Part shown: positions 25,050-33,607 of the stretch, in pieces
Position numbering within the stretch: position 1 is the stretch's first letter
Layout: each line of letters opens with the position of its first letter
Source: an uncultured Collinsella sp.
GTDB lineage: Bacteria; Actinomycetota; Coriobacteriia; Coriobacteriales; Coriobacteriaceae
DNA: 40,369 nucleotides
Direction of reading: 5' to 3'
NCBI GenBank assembly: GCA_959026535.1
Contig: CAUFMB010000017.1
Span: 1-40,369, forward strand
Notes under the pieces: model-generated
The model's input: the letters and a program-made list of their open reading frames with translations, nothing else
Told to the model about the DNA's origin: nothing
Database searches by the model: none
Translations under genes and position numbers: made by a program

Positions 25050-27716
25050 CTAGTCTTTCTTTACGGGCTTATTCTTCTTGCTGGGCATCGATACCTTGAT
25101 GCCCTGGGCCGATTTGGTCACGCGGGAGCGCTTGGCAACGGCGCTCTTCTTTTTCTTGGGCTGGGCCTGGGCCACGCCCTCGAGTGCGCGGGCCTCGGCC
25201 TCGCGAGCGGTGCGATCTTCACGGCGCTGCGCCATGTCGGCGGCGAAGCGCTTGGCAAAACGCGCGGCCGCCAAGGCTGCCGAGGCCAGTGTCGTGGCGA
25301 GCTTAAAGAACACCGAGCAGGTAAAGACCACGATGACAGCCAAGATAACCATCTGGCCCATCGACAGGTTGGCAATAGACAGCAGCTCTGGGAATCCGAT
25401 AACGCCCACCAGGATGCCGGCGACTACAAACACAAAGAGCACCACACGTAAGAGCGTGAGCGGCTGCGAGATGCGCCAAATCAGGCTGACGCTCGCCGCG
25501 CACGACGTAAGCAGGCACATCGTGGACAGCGTGAGCTGGCTAAAGCCAAACACGCGCGCCACAAAGATATCGAGTGCCGCGGCCAAAATGACCGCAATCG
25601 ACGCCGGCAGTGCCCGCTTGAGCACGTTTGTCAGGAACGACCCCTTCACGCGAGCATTGTTGGGCTCCAGGCCCAACACAAAGCCCGGCGCGCCGATGCA
25701 GAAGAAGTTGATGAGCGTCATCTGGATGGGCTCGAAGGGATACGGCGGCAGCGCAATGCACAGCGCCGCCAGGCCCATCGAGAACAGCGTCTTGGTCAGG
25801 AACAGCGAGGCCGAACGCTGCAGGTTGTTGATGGAGCGACGGCCCTCGGCCACCACGGCGGGCATCGAGGCAAAGTCGTTGTCAACGAGTACGATCTCGG
25901 CCACGTTGCGCGCGGCATCGGAGCCGGCCGCCATGGCAACGGAGCAGTCGGCCTCCTTGAGCGCCAGCACGTCGTTGACGCCGTCGCCCGTCATGGCCAC
26001 GGTGTGCTCGCGGCGCTTGAGCGCCTGCACGAGCTCGCGCTTCTGCTGCGGGGTCACACGACCAAAGACATGGTAGCGGTCCACTGCGGCATCGAGCTTG
26101 GCCGGTGTATCGAGCGTCGTGGCGTCCACATAAGCGTCCGCCCCCGGCACGCCCACCACGCGCGCGATCGACGACACCGTACGCGGGTCGTCGCCACTGA
26201 TCACGTTGAGGGTCACGCCCTGCTCGTTAAAGTAGCCGATGGTCTCGGCCGCCGAGGTACGAATCTCGTCGCGGATGGTCACAAAGCCCACGGGCTCGGC
26301 CTCGCCCACCATATCGCCATCGGGCGTAAAGCCGTCAACGCGCGCCACCACGAGCACGCGGCAGGTATCGGCAAGCTCGGCGACACGGTTCTCGACCTGA
26401 GCAAACGCACGATTAGAAAGCACAAACTGCGCGGCGCCCATCACATAAGAGCCCTGCGCAAACGAAGCACCACTCCATTTTTTAGACGATGAGAATGGAA
26501 TGACCGACAGCGGTTCAGACACCTCGACCGGCCGATCGGCGTAATAGTTGAGCAGCGCCTGGCAGGTCTCGTTGGCATCGGCCGAAGTCGCACGTGCCAC
26601 GTTAGCCAGCGCAAAATCGAGCAATGTGGTATCGACGGGAACAGCCGCCTCCTCCGAGTCCACGCCAAAGCCAACACCCTCAACAGGCAGCGGGTAGGTG
26701 CCCTCGACCTCCATGCGGCCCGACGTGATGGTGCCCGTCTTGTCCAGGCACAGCACGTCGACGCGAGCGAGCGTCTCGATGCAGTAGAGCTGCTGCGCCA
26801 GCACCTTGCGGCGGGCCAGACGCACCGTGGCGATGGCGAGCACCGACGAGGTCAGCAGCACCAGGCCTTGCGGGATCATGCCCAGCAGGGCGCCCACCGT
26901 GGACAGCAGCGCCGACGAAGGCACATGACCAGCCAACAGCTCGGAGAAGCACCACGAAAGCGCGCCATCGCCCGGGGTTCCCGCGGCATCCCACAGCTCG
27001 CTCACACTCGAGGCAAACAACGCCAAACCGAGCGGGATCATGATAATGCTCGCAAAGCGCACGATGGCGTTAAGCGCGTTCATGATCTCGGAATTGACCT
27101 TTTTGACGTACTTGGCCTCATTGTTGATCTTGGCCACGTAGTTGTCGGCGCCGACATGGATCACACGGGCGCGCAGCAGGCCCGAGTCGATAAAGCTGCC
27201 GCTCATGAGCTCGGAGCCGGGCTGCTTTTTGATGAGATCGCTCTCGCCCGTCAGCAGGCTCTCGTTCACGAGCGCCTCGCCCGAAACCACCACGGCGTCG
27301 GCGGGAATCTGGTCGCCGCGCCCCAGGCGAATGATGTCGTCGAGCACGATCTGGTCCAAGTCGAGCTCCACCTCGGCGCCGTCGCGCACCGCGATGGCCT
27401 TCTTGGAGGTCAGCAGCGTGAGCTTATCGACCATCTTCTTGGAACGCATGGACTGGATGACGCCAATAGCGGTATTGAGAAACACCACGAACAGGAACGT
27501 CAGATTCTTAAACGAACCGGTCAAAATGACCAGGAACGCCAAGATCACGTTGATCAAATTGAACAGCGTGCAGAGGTTCTCGATGATGAGCTCTTTGACC
27601 GACTTGGTCTTGAGCTCCATGTTGCGGTTGATTTTACCGGCGGCGATGCGCTCCTCGACCTCGGCGGTCGAGAGTCCGCGCTCGATATCCATTGCTGCCA
27701 TACCACGTCCCATCAC
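25050..27716 (-). CDS. CtpE-like P-type cation ATPase
   Basis: An 888-residue P-type pump. TGES (156-159) lies in the actuator domain and IPQGL (281-285) in membrane helix 4, where Ca-ATPases have PEGL. The phosphorylated DKTGT follows with D325, then TGDGVND and ten or so membrane helices. The C-terminus is a long Lys/Arg-rich tail. The layout resembles the actinobacterial CtpE group (calcium uptake in mycobacteria); the ion is inferred. The reading opens GTG-ATG at 27716 without a clear Shine-Dalgarno; ATG 27701 is an alternative. The tRNA-Arg terminator ends only about 13 nt upstream, so a TTATAC box at its edge may give a near-leaderless mRNA. Confidence 0.9.
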   Translation of the reverse strand: MMGRGMAAMDIERGLSTAEVEERIAAGKINRNMELKTKSVKELIIENLCTLFNLINVILAFLVILTGSFKNLTFLFVVFLNTAIGVIQSMRSKKMVDKLTLLTSKKAIAVRDGAEVELDLDQIVLDDIIRLGRGDQIPADAVVVSGEALVNESLLTGESDLIKKQPGSELMSGSFIDSGLLRARVIHVGADNYVAKINNEAKYVKKVNSEIMNALNAIVRFASIIMIPLGLALFASSVSELWDAAGTPGDGALSWCFSELLAGHVPSSALLSTVGALLGMIPQGLVLLTSSVLAIATVRLARRKVLAQQLYCIETLARVDVLCLDKTGTITSGRMEVEGTYPLPVEGVGFGVDSEEAAVPVDTTLLDFALANVARATSADANETCQALLNYYADRPVEVSEPLSVIPFSSSKKWSGASFAQGSYVMGAAQFVLSNRAFAQVENRVAELADTCRVLVVARVDGFTPDGDMVGEAEPVGFVTIRDEIRTSAAETIGYFNEQGVTLNVISGDDPRTVSSIARVVGVPGADAYVDATTLDTPAKLDAAVDRYHVFGRVTPQQKRELVQALKRREHTVAMTGDGVNDVLALKEADCSVAMAAGSDAARNVAEIVLVDNDFASMPAVVAEGRRSINNLQRSASLFLTKTLFSMGLAALCIALPPYPFEPIQMTLINFFCIGAPGFVLGLEPNNARVKGSFLTNVLKRALPASIAVILAAALDIFVARVFGFSQLTLSTMCLLTSCAASVSLIWRISQPLTLLRVVLFVFVVAGILVGVIGFPELLSIANLSMGQMVILAVIVVFTCSVFFKLATTLASAALAAARFAKRFAADMAQRREDRTAREAEARALEGVAQAQPKKKKSAVAKRSRVTKSAQGIKVSMPSKKNKPVKKD

Positions 27717-27728
27717 GTCGCGTCGGTA

Positions 27729-27766
27729 TAAGAAAAACCGCCCGGACCATGCGAGGTTCGGACGGT
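27729..27766 (-). terminator. Terminator of tRNA-Arg(CCG)
   Basis: On the minus strand ACCGTCCGAACC pairs with GGTCCGGGCGGT (one mismatch, one wobble), followed by TTTTTCTT. It closes the tRNA transcript just upstream of the P-type ATPase. Confidence 0.85.
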
Positions 27767-27777
27767 CTTACGTTCGA

Positions 27778-27854
27778 TGGTGCCCCATGTTGGATTCGAA
27801 CCAACGGCCTTCTGCTCCGGAGGCAGACGCTCTAATCCCCTGAGCTAATAGGGC
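27778..27854 (-). tRNA. tRNA-Arg (CCG)
   Basis: The minus strand folds into a full cloverleaf: acceptor GCCCTAT/ATGGGGC, D arm GCTC/GAGC, anticodon stem TCTGC/GCAGA with loop CTCCGGA (anticodon CCG), and T arm GTTGG/CCAAC with TTCGAAT. The 3' CCA is encoded. It reads CGG arginine codons. Confidence 0.95.
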
Positions 27855-27865
27855 GAACGTTTGGC

Positions 27866-27895
27866 ATTATACCCAAGTGCACCACGGGCTATCAA
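27866..27895 (-). promoter_or_regulatory. Promoter of tRNA-Arg(CCG)
   Basis: On the minus strand TTGATA (27890-27895) and a perfect TATAAT (27866-27871) are 18 bases apart, placing the start about 5 nt ahead of the mature tRNA. Confidence 0.8.
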
Positions 27896-28000
27896 AATAA
27901 AAGAAAAAGCTTTGCAATTCCGAGGAAGACGCGGCGCAACGGCCCACTTTAGAAGGCAAAAGCGAGTCAGATAGTATAAACTCTCATGCACCATATATAG

Positions 28001-28025
28001 ACGGCTCGCGATGCGGGCCGTTTTT
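28001..28025 (+). terminator. Terminator-like hairpin in the aroF leader (possible attenuator)
   Basis: ACGGCTCGC (28001-28009) pairs fully with GCGGGCCGT (28013-28021) around a 3-nt loop, followed by TTTTT. It points along the aro genes and lies 34 nt before aroF, with no other plus-strand gene upstream in the window. It would act on transcripts heading into aroF. TAGTATAAA at 27972-27980 is a possible -10 region. Confidence 0.75.
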
Positions 28026-28058
28026 GCAAAAGTTATCCATCGAGGTGAGAGGCACACC

Positions 28059-29081
28059 ATGATTGCAATTTTAAAGCAGAGCGCCAGCGACGAGGCCGTC
28101 AGCCATATCGTCAGCTGGATTGAGAAAAAGGGCCTGAAGACCGACGTCTCGCGCGGCGAGAATGAGACGATCATCGGCCTGGTGGGCGATACGACCAAGA
28201 TCGACCCGTTCCTGCTCGAGTCCATGGATGTCGTCGAGCGCGTGCAGCGCGTCTCCGAGCCGTTCAAGCGCGCCAACCGTAAATTCCACCCCGAGGACTC
28301 CGTCATCGACTGCGGCCACGGCGTCAAGATCGGCGGCGACCAGTTTCAGGTCATCGCCGGCCCGTGCTCCGTCGAGGGCGAGAACCTCATCCGCATCGCC
28401 CGCCGCGTGAAGGCCGCCGGTGCCACGATGCTGCGCGGCGGTGCCTACAAGCCCCGCACCTCCCCCTACGCCTACCAGGGCATGGGTCCCGCCGGCCTCG
28501 ACCTGCTGTGCGAGGCGTCTGCCGAACTCGACATGCCGATCGTCACCGAGATCATGGACCCACGCGACGTGCAGGTCTTCCTGGACAAGAAGATTGACGT
28601 CATGCAGATCGGCGCCCGCAACGCCCAGAACTTCCCCCTGCTCAAGGAGGTCGGCAAGACCCAGATTCCGATTCTGCTCAAGCGAGGCATGTCCGGCACG
28701 ATCGATGAGCTGCTCATGGCCGCCGAGTACATCATGAGCGAGGGCAACGACAACGTCATCCTGTGCGAGCGCGGCATCCGCACCTTCGAGACCCGCACAC
28801 GCAACACATTCGACCTCAACGCCGTGCCGGTGCTGCACCACCTGTCGCACCTGCCCGTCGTCGCCGACCCCAGCCACGCCACCGGCTACACCCGCTACGT
28901 TGAGCCCATGGCGCTCGCCGCGACCGCCTGCGGTGCCAACGGCCTGGAGATCGAGGTCCACGACGAGCCGAGCCGCGCCTGGTCCGACGGCGCCCAGGCC
29001 CTCACCCCCGATCAGTTCGACGACACCATGCGCCGTATCCGAGCCATCCGCGAGGTTGTCTGCCAAGAGACCATGGAGTAG
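28059..29081 (+). CDS. aroF: 3-deoxy-7-phosphoheptulonate (DAHP) synthase
   Basis: First enzyme of the shikimate pathway: phosphoenolpyruvate plus erythrose 4-phosphate. The 340-residue protein is of the type I-beta kind, with an N-terminal ferredoxin-like regulatory domain (1-75), often the feedback site for Phe/Tyr. The barrel has AGPCSVEGEN (GPCS at 101-104) and KPRTSPYAYQG (131-141). I start at ATG 28059 (MIAILKQSAS), preceded by GAGGTGAGAGG; an upstream ATG falls inside the leader hairpin. It opens the eight-gene aromatic cluster. Confidence 0.96.
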   Translation: MIAILKQSASDEAVSHIVSWIEKKGLKTDVSRGENETIIGLVGDTTKIDPFLLESMDVVERVQRVSEPFKRANRKFHPEDSVIDCGHGVKIGGDQFQVIAGPCSVEGENLIRIARRVKAAGATMLRGGAYKPRTSPYAYQGMGPAGLDLLCEASAELDMPIVTEIMDPRDVQVFLDKKIDVMQIGARNAQNFPLLKEVGKTQIPILLKRGMSGTIDELLMAAEYIMSEGNDNVILCERGIRTFETRTRNTFDLNAVPVLHHLSHLPVVADPSHATGYTRYVEPMALAATACGANGLEIEVHDEPSRAWSDGAQALTPDQFDDTMRRIRAIREVVCQETME

Positions 29082-29084
29082 CCC

Positions 29085-29999
29085 ATGGGTACGGTGAGAA
29101 ACGCGCGCGTTAACCAGGGAGGCCCTAAGTGCGCCGGCATCGTCGGCCTTGGCCTCATCGGCGGCAGTTTTGCCCGCGGCTATGCGCAGGCTGGCGTCCG
29201 AGTGCTGGCCTGGGACCCCGATGACGATGTTATGACGGCCGCCAGCATGGGCACGGTCGTCGGAGAGCTCAACGACAAGACACTCGGCGAATGCGACATC
29301 ATCGTCCTGGCTTGCTACCCCGAGGCCTGCATCGAGTGGCTCGAGGCGCATGCCCAGGCACTCGCCGACGCCACCGATACCGAGGCCATCATGGGTCCCG
29401 TGGTGATCGACACGGTGGGCGTCAAGGGCATCGTGTGCGAGCGCGCCTTTGAGCTTGCCCGCGAGAACGGCTTTTACTTTGTGGGCGCGCACCCCATGGC
29501 GGGCACCCAGTTCTCGGGCTACGCGCACTCCCGCGCCGACCTGTTCCAGGGCGCGCCACTCGTGCTCGTGCCGCCCGCGGTGGACGATGCGCTCAAACTG
29601 GAGCTTTTGGGCCAGGTGCGCGAGATGGTGCGCCCCTTGGGCTTTGGCAAGTTCAGCGTGACGAACGCCGCCGAGCACGACCGCGTCATCGCCTTCACGA
29701 GCCAGCTTGCGCACGTGGTGTCCAACGCCTACGTAAAGAGCCCGACCGCCCAGGTCCACCACGGCTTTTCGGCCGGTAGCTACCGCGATCTCACCCGCGT
29801 GGCGCACCTCAACCCGCAAATGTGGTCCGAGCTCATGATCGACGACGCCGACGCACTCGCCTTCGAGATCGACCATCTGATCGAGTCGCTTGGCGCCTAC
29901 AGCCGTGCGCTCAAGGACCGCGACCAGCGCTATCTGGAGAATCTTCTTGCCGAGGGAGACCGCATCAAACGCGCGCTCGATGACGAGGCCTCCCACTAG
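29085..29999 (+). CDS. tyrA: Prephenate dehydrogenase
   Basis: Oxidises and decarboxylates prephenate to 4-hydroxyphenylpyruvate for tyrosine. The dinucleotide site GIVGLGLIGGSFARG lies near residues 18-32, and the catalytic His region is seen in FVGAHPMAGTQFSGY. At 304 residues it lacks a C-terminal ACT domain, so tyrosine feedback by that route is not expected. The start ATG comes 3 nt after the aroF stop, with GGAG inside the end of aroF. Confidence 0.94.
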   Translation: MGTVRNARVNQGGPKCAGIVGLGLIGGSFARGYAQAGVRVLAWDPDDDVMTAASMGTVVGELNDKTLGECDIIVLACYPEACIEWLEAHAQALADATDTEAIMGPVVIDTVGVKGIVCERAFELARENGFYFVGAHPMAGTQFSGYAHSRADLFQGAPLVLVPPAVDDALKLELLGQVREMVRPLGFGKFSVTNAAEHDRVIAFTSQLAHVVSNAYVKSPTAQVHHGFSAGSYRDLTRVAHLNPQMWSELMIDDADALAFEIDHLIESLGAYSRALKDRDQRYLENLLAEGDRIKRALDDEASH

Positions 30000-30035
30000 A
30001 CCACCTATCACGCCAGGTCGAAAGGACCGAAGCTT

Positions 30036-31142
30036 ATGGCGATTACCATCGATATCGACACTGCACGCCCCTACCAGGTGCATGTTGGCACGTTTTTGCT
30101 GGAGCAGTCGGGACCGCTCGTGCGCGCCACTGCCGGCGGCACCAAGGCCGTCATCGTGACGGACACCAACGTGGGCCCGCTCTACCAGATGCCCGTTAAG
30201 CAGAGCCTGGAGGCGTCAGGCTACGAGGTGAGCATCTGCACCTTCGAGGCCGGCGAGGCCCATAAGCGCGCCGAGACCTATGTTGCCATTTTGGAGTTTG
30301 TGGCCGAGCACGAGCTTTCGCGCTCCGACGTGATCGTGGCACTCGGCGGCGGCGTCGTGGGCGACGTGGCGGGCTTTGTGGCCGCCACCTACATGCGCGG
30401 CTGCAAGTTTGTGCAGATCCCGACGAGCCTGCTCGCCATGGTTGATTCGTCGGTGGGCGGCAAGACCGCCATCGACCTGGCTGCCGGCAAGAACTTGGCC
30501 GGCGCCTTTTGGCAGCCGAGCGTGGTTATCGCAGACGTGGGGTGCCTGGCCACCCTCACGCCCGAGCAGTTCGCCGACGGCTGCGGCGAGGTCGTCAAGC
30601 ACGCCGTGATCGCCGACCCGGAGCTTTTCGCCGAGCTGGAGAAGACCCCGCTCACGCTGGAGCTGCTCAACCGCGATGTGTCCCGCGTAGCGCTCATCAT
30701 CGCCCGCAATATCGACATCAAGCGCGCCGTGGTCGTCGCCGACGAGCGCGAAACCAACCAGCGCAAGCTCCTCAACTTTGGACACAGCGCCGGACATGCC
30801 GTTGAGGCCTGCGAGCACTTTGAGCTCGGACACGGCAACTGCGTGTCGATCGGCATGGGCATCATCACGCGTGCCGCGGCCCTGCACGGCGTTTGCGATG
30901 CTGCACTGCCCGGTCGTATTGAGGAACTCTGCGCCCGCCATGGCCTCAAGACCCGCTGCGACCTCGATGTCGATGCCGTCTTTGCCGAGGCGCTCCACGA
31001 CAAGAAACGCGCGGGCGACACCATCGACCTGGTGATTCCGCACGGCATTGGCCGCTGCAGCATCGACCGCACGCCGCTTTCCACTTTCCACGAACTTATT
31101 GCCGAAGGCCTCGGCCAGAAGGGAGACGCATCCGCATGCTAG
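30036..31142 (+). CDS. aroB: 3-dehydroquinate synthase
   Basis: Cyclises DAHP to 3-dehydroquinate with NAD and a divalent metal. The 368-residue protein has ALGGGVVGDVAGFVAATYMRG and PTSLLAMVDSSVGGKTAID, the family fingerprints, and metal-ligand His in NFGHSAGHAVE. AAAGGA precedes the start. Its last 7 nt overlap the start of aroA. Confidence 0.97.
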   Translation: MAITIDIDTARPYQVHVGTFLLEQSGPLVRATAGGTKAVIVTDTNVGPLYQMPVKQSLEASGYEVSICTFEAGEAHKRAETYVAILEFVAEHELSRSDVIVALGGGVVGDVAGFVAATYMRGCKFVQIPTSLLAMVDSSVGGKTAIDLAAGKNLAGAFWQPSVVIADVGCLATLTPEQFADGCGEVVKHAVIADPELFAELEKTPLTLELLNRDVSRVALIIARNIDIKRAVVVADERETNQRKLLNFGHSAGHAVEACEHFELGHGNCVSIGMGIITRAAALHGVCDAALPGRIEELCARHGLKTRCDLDVDAVFAEALHDKKRAGDTIDLVIPHGIGRCSIDRTPLSTFHELIAEGLGQKGDASAC

Positions 31143-32455
31143 CCCGCATCACCCCGTCCCCACTTAAGGGCACCGTTCCCGCCATCGCGTCCAAGTCGAT
31201 GGCGCATCGCCTGATCATCTGCGCCGCGCTTGCCAACGGCGAGACGCACGTTACCTGCAACACTACCTGCGCCGATATCGAGGCCACGGTGCGTTGTCTC
31301 ACGGCGCTCGGCGCCCGCATCGAGACCGTCGAGGACGGCTTTCAGGTCCACCCCACCATGAAGAGTGTTGAGTTTGGCCTGCTCAAGGCCCTTGCCGGCG
31401 GCACGCTCGACTGCGGCGAAAGCGGCTCCACGCTCCGCTTTATGTTGCCCGTCGCCTGCGCGCTGGGCGCAGAGGCCACGTTTGTGGGTCAGGGACGCTT
31501 GGGCGCCCGTCCGCTGTCCCCGCTCTCGGACGAGGTCATCGCCGCCGGCTGCGACCTACAGGGTCTGGGCGGTTTTCCGCTCAAGACGAGCGGACGCATG
31601 CGCCCGGGCACCTTTGTGCTGCCGGGCAACGTGAGCTCGCAGTACATCTCGGGCCTGCTGCTGGCAGCCCCGCTGCTGGCCCAGCCCTCCTGCGTGCAGG
31701 TGACCGGCCTCATTGAGAGCCGCCCCTACATCAACCTGACGATCCAGGCCATGAAGGCCTTTGGCGTCGAGGTCAACGTCGAGCGTATTCCCGCCCGGGA
31801 CGGCCAGCCCGAGGTCACGAACTTCCGCGTGAGCAGTGGCTCGTATCGCACGCCCGGCAGCGTGGCCGTCGAGGGTGACTGGTCCAACGCTGCCTTTTGG
31901 CTGTGTGCCGGCGCTATCGGCACCGACCCCATCACCGTCGAGGGTGTGTCCCTGAGCTCCGCACAGGGCGACCGCAACGTGCTTGCCGCGCTTTCGCGCT
32001 TTGGCGCCCGCATCGTGCGCTCCACCAACGCCGCCACCGTGCAGTCCGACAAGCTCGCTGGCTTTGAGATGAGTGCCCACGACATTCCAGACCTGGTGCC
32101 CGTCATCTCGGCCGTGGCATCGCTGGCGCAAGGCCGCACGTTCATCCGCGATTGTGCCCGCCTGCGCATCAAGGAATCCGACCGCCTGGCCACCACCACC
32201 CGTGTGCTCACCGCGCTGGGCGCACAAGTGCGCATTGCCGGTGACGACCTCATCATCAAGGGCGTCGATGCCTTTACCGGCGGCGAGGTCGATTCGCACA
32301 ACGACCATCGCATCGCCATGATGGCAGCCATCGCCGCAAGTCGCGCCACCGGCGAGGTCGTGATCCACGGCGCCGAGGCCGTCAACAAGTCCTATCCCGA
32401 TTTCTTCGACCACTACCGCCTGTTGGGCGGCAAGGTCACGCTCGAGGAGGAATAG
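31136..32455 (+). CDS. aroA: 3-phosphoshikimate 1-carboxyvinyltransferase (EPSP synthase)
   Basis: Joins PEP to shikimate 3-phosphate. Landmarks in the 439 residues: ASKSMAHRLII (substrate-binding Lys-Ser), GESGSTLRFMLP, GNVSSQYISGLLLAAPLL, and SHNDHRIAMMAAIA near the C-terminus. The start ATG overlaps the aroB stop region, so translation is coupled. Glyphosate class cannot be set confidently by eye. Confidence 0.96.
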   Translation: MLARITPSPLKGTVPAIASKSMAHRLIICAALANGETHVTCNTTCADIEATVRCLTALGARIETVEDGFQVHPTMKSVEFGLLKALAGGTLDCGESGSTLRFMLPVACALGAEATFVGQGRLGARPLSPLSDEVIAAGCDLQGLGGFPLKTSGRMRPGTFVLPGNVSSQYISGLLLAAPLLAQPSCVQVTGLIESRPYINLTIQAMKAFGVEVNVERIPARDGQPEVTNFRVSSGSYRTPGSVAVEGDWSNAAFWLCAGAIGTDPITVEGVSLSSAQGDRNVLAALSRFGARIVRSTNAATVQSDKLAGFEMSAHDIPDLVPVISAVASLAQGRTFIRDCARLRIKESDRLATTTRVLTALGAQVRIAGDDLIIKGVDAFTGGEVDSHNDHRIAMMAAIAASRATGEVVIHGAEAVNKSYPDFFDHYRLLGGKVTLEEE

Positions 32456-32456
32456 C

Positions 32457-33554
32457 ATGTCCTCGACCTTTGGCAACGTCTTGCACTTAAGCATCTTCGG
32501 CCAGTCGCACTCCCCCGCTATCGGCTGCTCGCTCGATGGCATCCCGGCGGGCATCGCCGTGGACCAGGAGAAGCTGCAGGCCTTCCTCGACCGTCGCGCC
32601 CCCGGACGCGACGAGACCGCGACCAAACGACGCGAGGCTGACGCAGCCCACATCATCGCCGGTGTTGTCGATGGACATACCACCGGCGCGCCCATCGCCG
32701 CGATTATCGAGAACACCAACACGCGCTCCAAGGATTACTCCGAGCTGCGCCGCAAGCCCCGTCCCGGACATGCGGACTTCCCTGCGCGCGTGAAGTATCA
32801 CAACATGCACGATGTTGCTGGTGGCGGGCATTTTTCCGGTCGCCTAACGGCACCCTTATGCATCGCCGGCGGCATTGCGCTGCAGGCACTTGAGGCCCAC
32901 GGCATTCAGGTCATGGCGCACGTCGCGCAAATCGGCGGCATCTCCGACCTGCCGATGGACGATATGGTCTATCGCGAGGCCGACTGCAAGGCAATCCTTA
33001 CGAACGATCTGCCGTGCATTGACGCCGCCGCAGCCGGCCGTATGCGCGAGGAAATCCTAGCCGCGCGCGACGAACTCGACAGTATCGGCGGCATCGTGGA
33101 GTGCGGCATCTACGGGCTTCCCGCGGGCATCGGCGACCCCATGTTCGACGGCATCGAGAACCGCATCGCGCAAATCGCGTTTGGCATTCCCGCCGTAAAG
33201 GGCGTGGAGTTTGGCATGGGCTTTGCCGTGGCCGCCATGCGCGGCAGCGAGAACAACGATCCGTATCGCATCGATGCAGAGTCGGGCGAGATCGAGGTTG
33301 AATCCAACAACGCCGGAGGCATCCTAGGCGGCATTTCGACCGGCGCGCCTGTCATGTGGCGCATGGCCGTAAAGCCGACGCCCTCCATCGGTCGCGAGCA
33401 GCAGACCGTAGACATGGACGCCATGGAAAACGCCGAGCTCTCTGTCCACGGCCGTCACGATCCCTGCATCGTCCCGCGCGCCGTCCCCGTAGCCGAGGCA
33501 GCCGCCGCCCTCGCCATCTGGGACGCCCTCCTCGAGGACGCAGCCCAGCTCTAA
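32457..33554 (+). CDS. aroC: Chorismate synthase
   Basis: Makes chorismate from EPSP using reduced FMN. The 365-residue protein opens STFGNVLHLSIFGQSHSPAIG and carries RPGHADF, GGGHFSGRLTA and the C-terminal HDPCIVPRAVPVAEAA, all family signatures. GAGGAGG at the end of aroA serves as its ribosome-binding site. One base separates the two genes. Confidence 0.97.
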   Translation: MSSTFGNVLHLSIFGQSHSPAIGCSLDGIPAGIAVDQEKLQAFLDRRAPGRDETATKRREADAAHIIAGVVDGHTTGAPIAAIIENTNTRSKDYSELRRKPRPGHADFPARVKYHNMHDVAGGGHFSGRLTAPLCIAGGIALQALEAHGIQVMAHVAQIGGISDLPMDDMVYREADCKAILTNDLPCIDAAAAGRMREEILAARDELDSIGGIVECGIYGLPAGIGDPMFDGIENRIAQIAFGIPAVKGVEFGMGFAVAAMRGSENNDPYRIDAESGEIEVESNNAGGILGGISTGAPVMWRMAVKPTPSIGREQQTVDMDAMENAELSVHGRHDPCIVPRAVPVAEAAAALAIWDALLEDAAQL

Positions 33555-33607
33555 CCCGACTCACCTGGGTTGCCTGTCAACTCAGCCATTACGCGAAAGG
33601 GACCTCC

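Noticed and set aside
27986..28000. Tiny leader frame Met-His-His-Ile-stop ahead of the aroF hairpin
   Set aside because: No Phe/Tyr/Trp codons and no ribosome-binding site, and it starts at or before the likely transcription start.
28071..30083. 670-codon open frame on the minus strand across aroF and tyrA
   Set aside because: Antisense shadow; the plus-strand genes have clear family motifs throughout.
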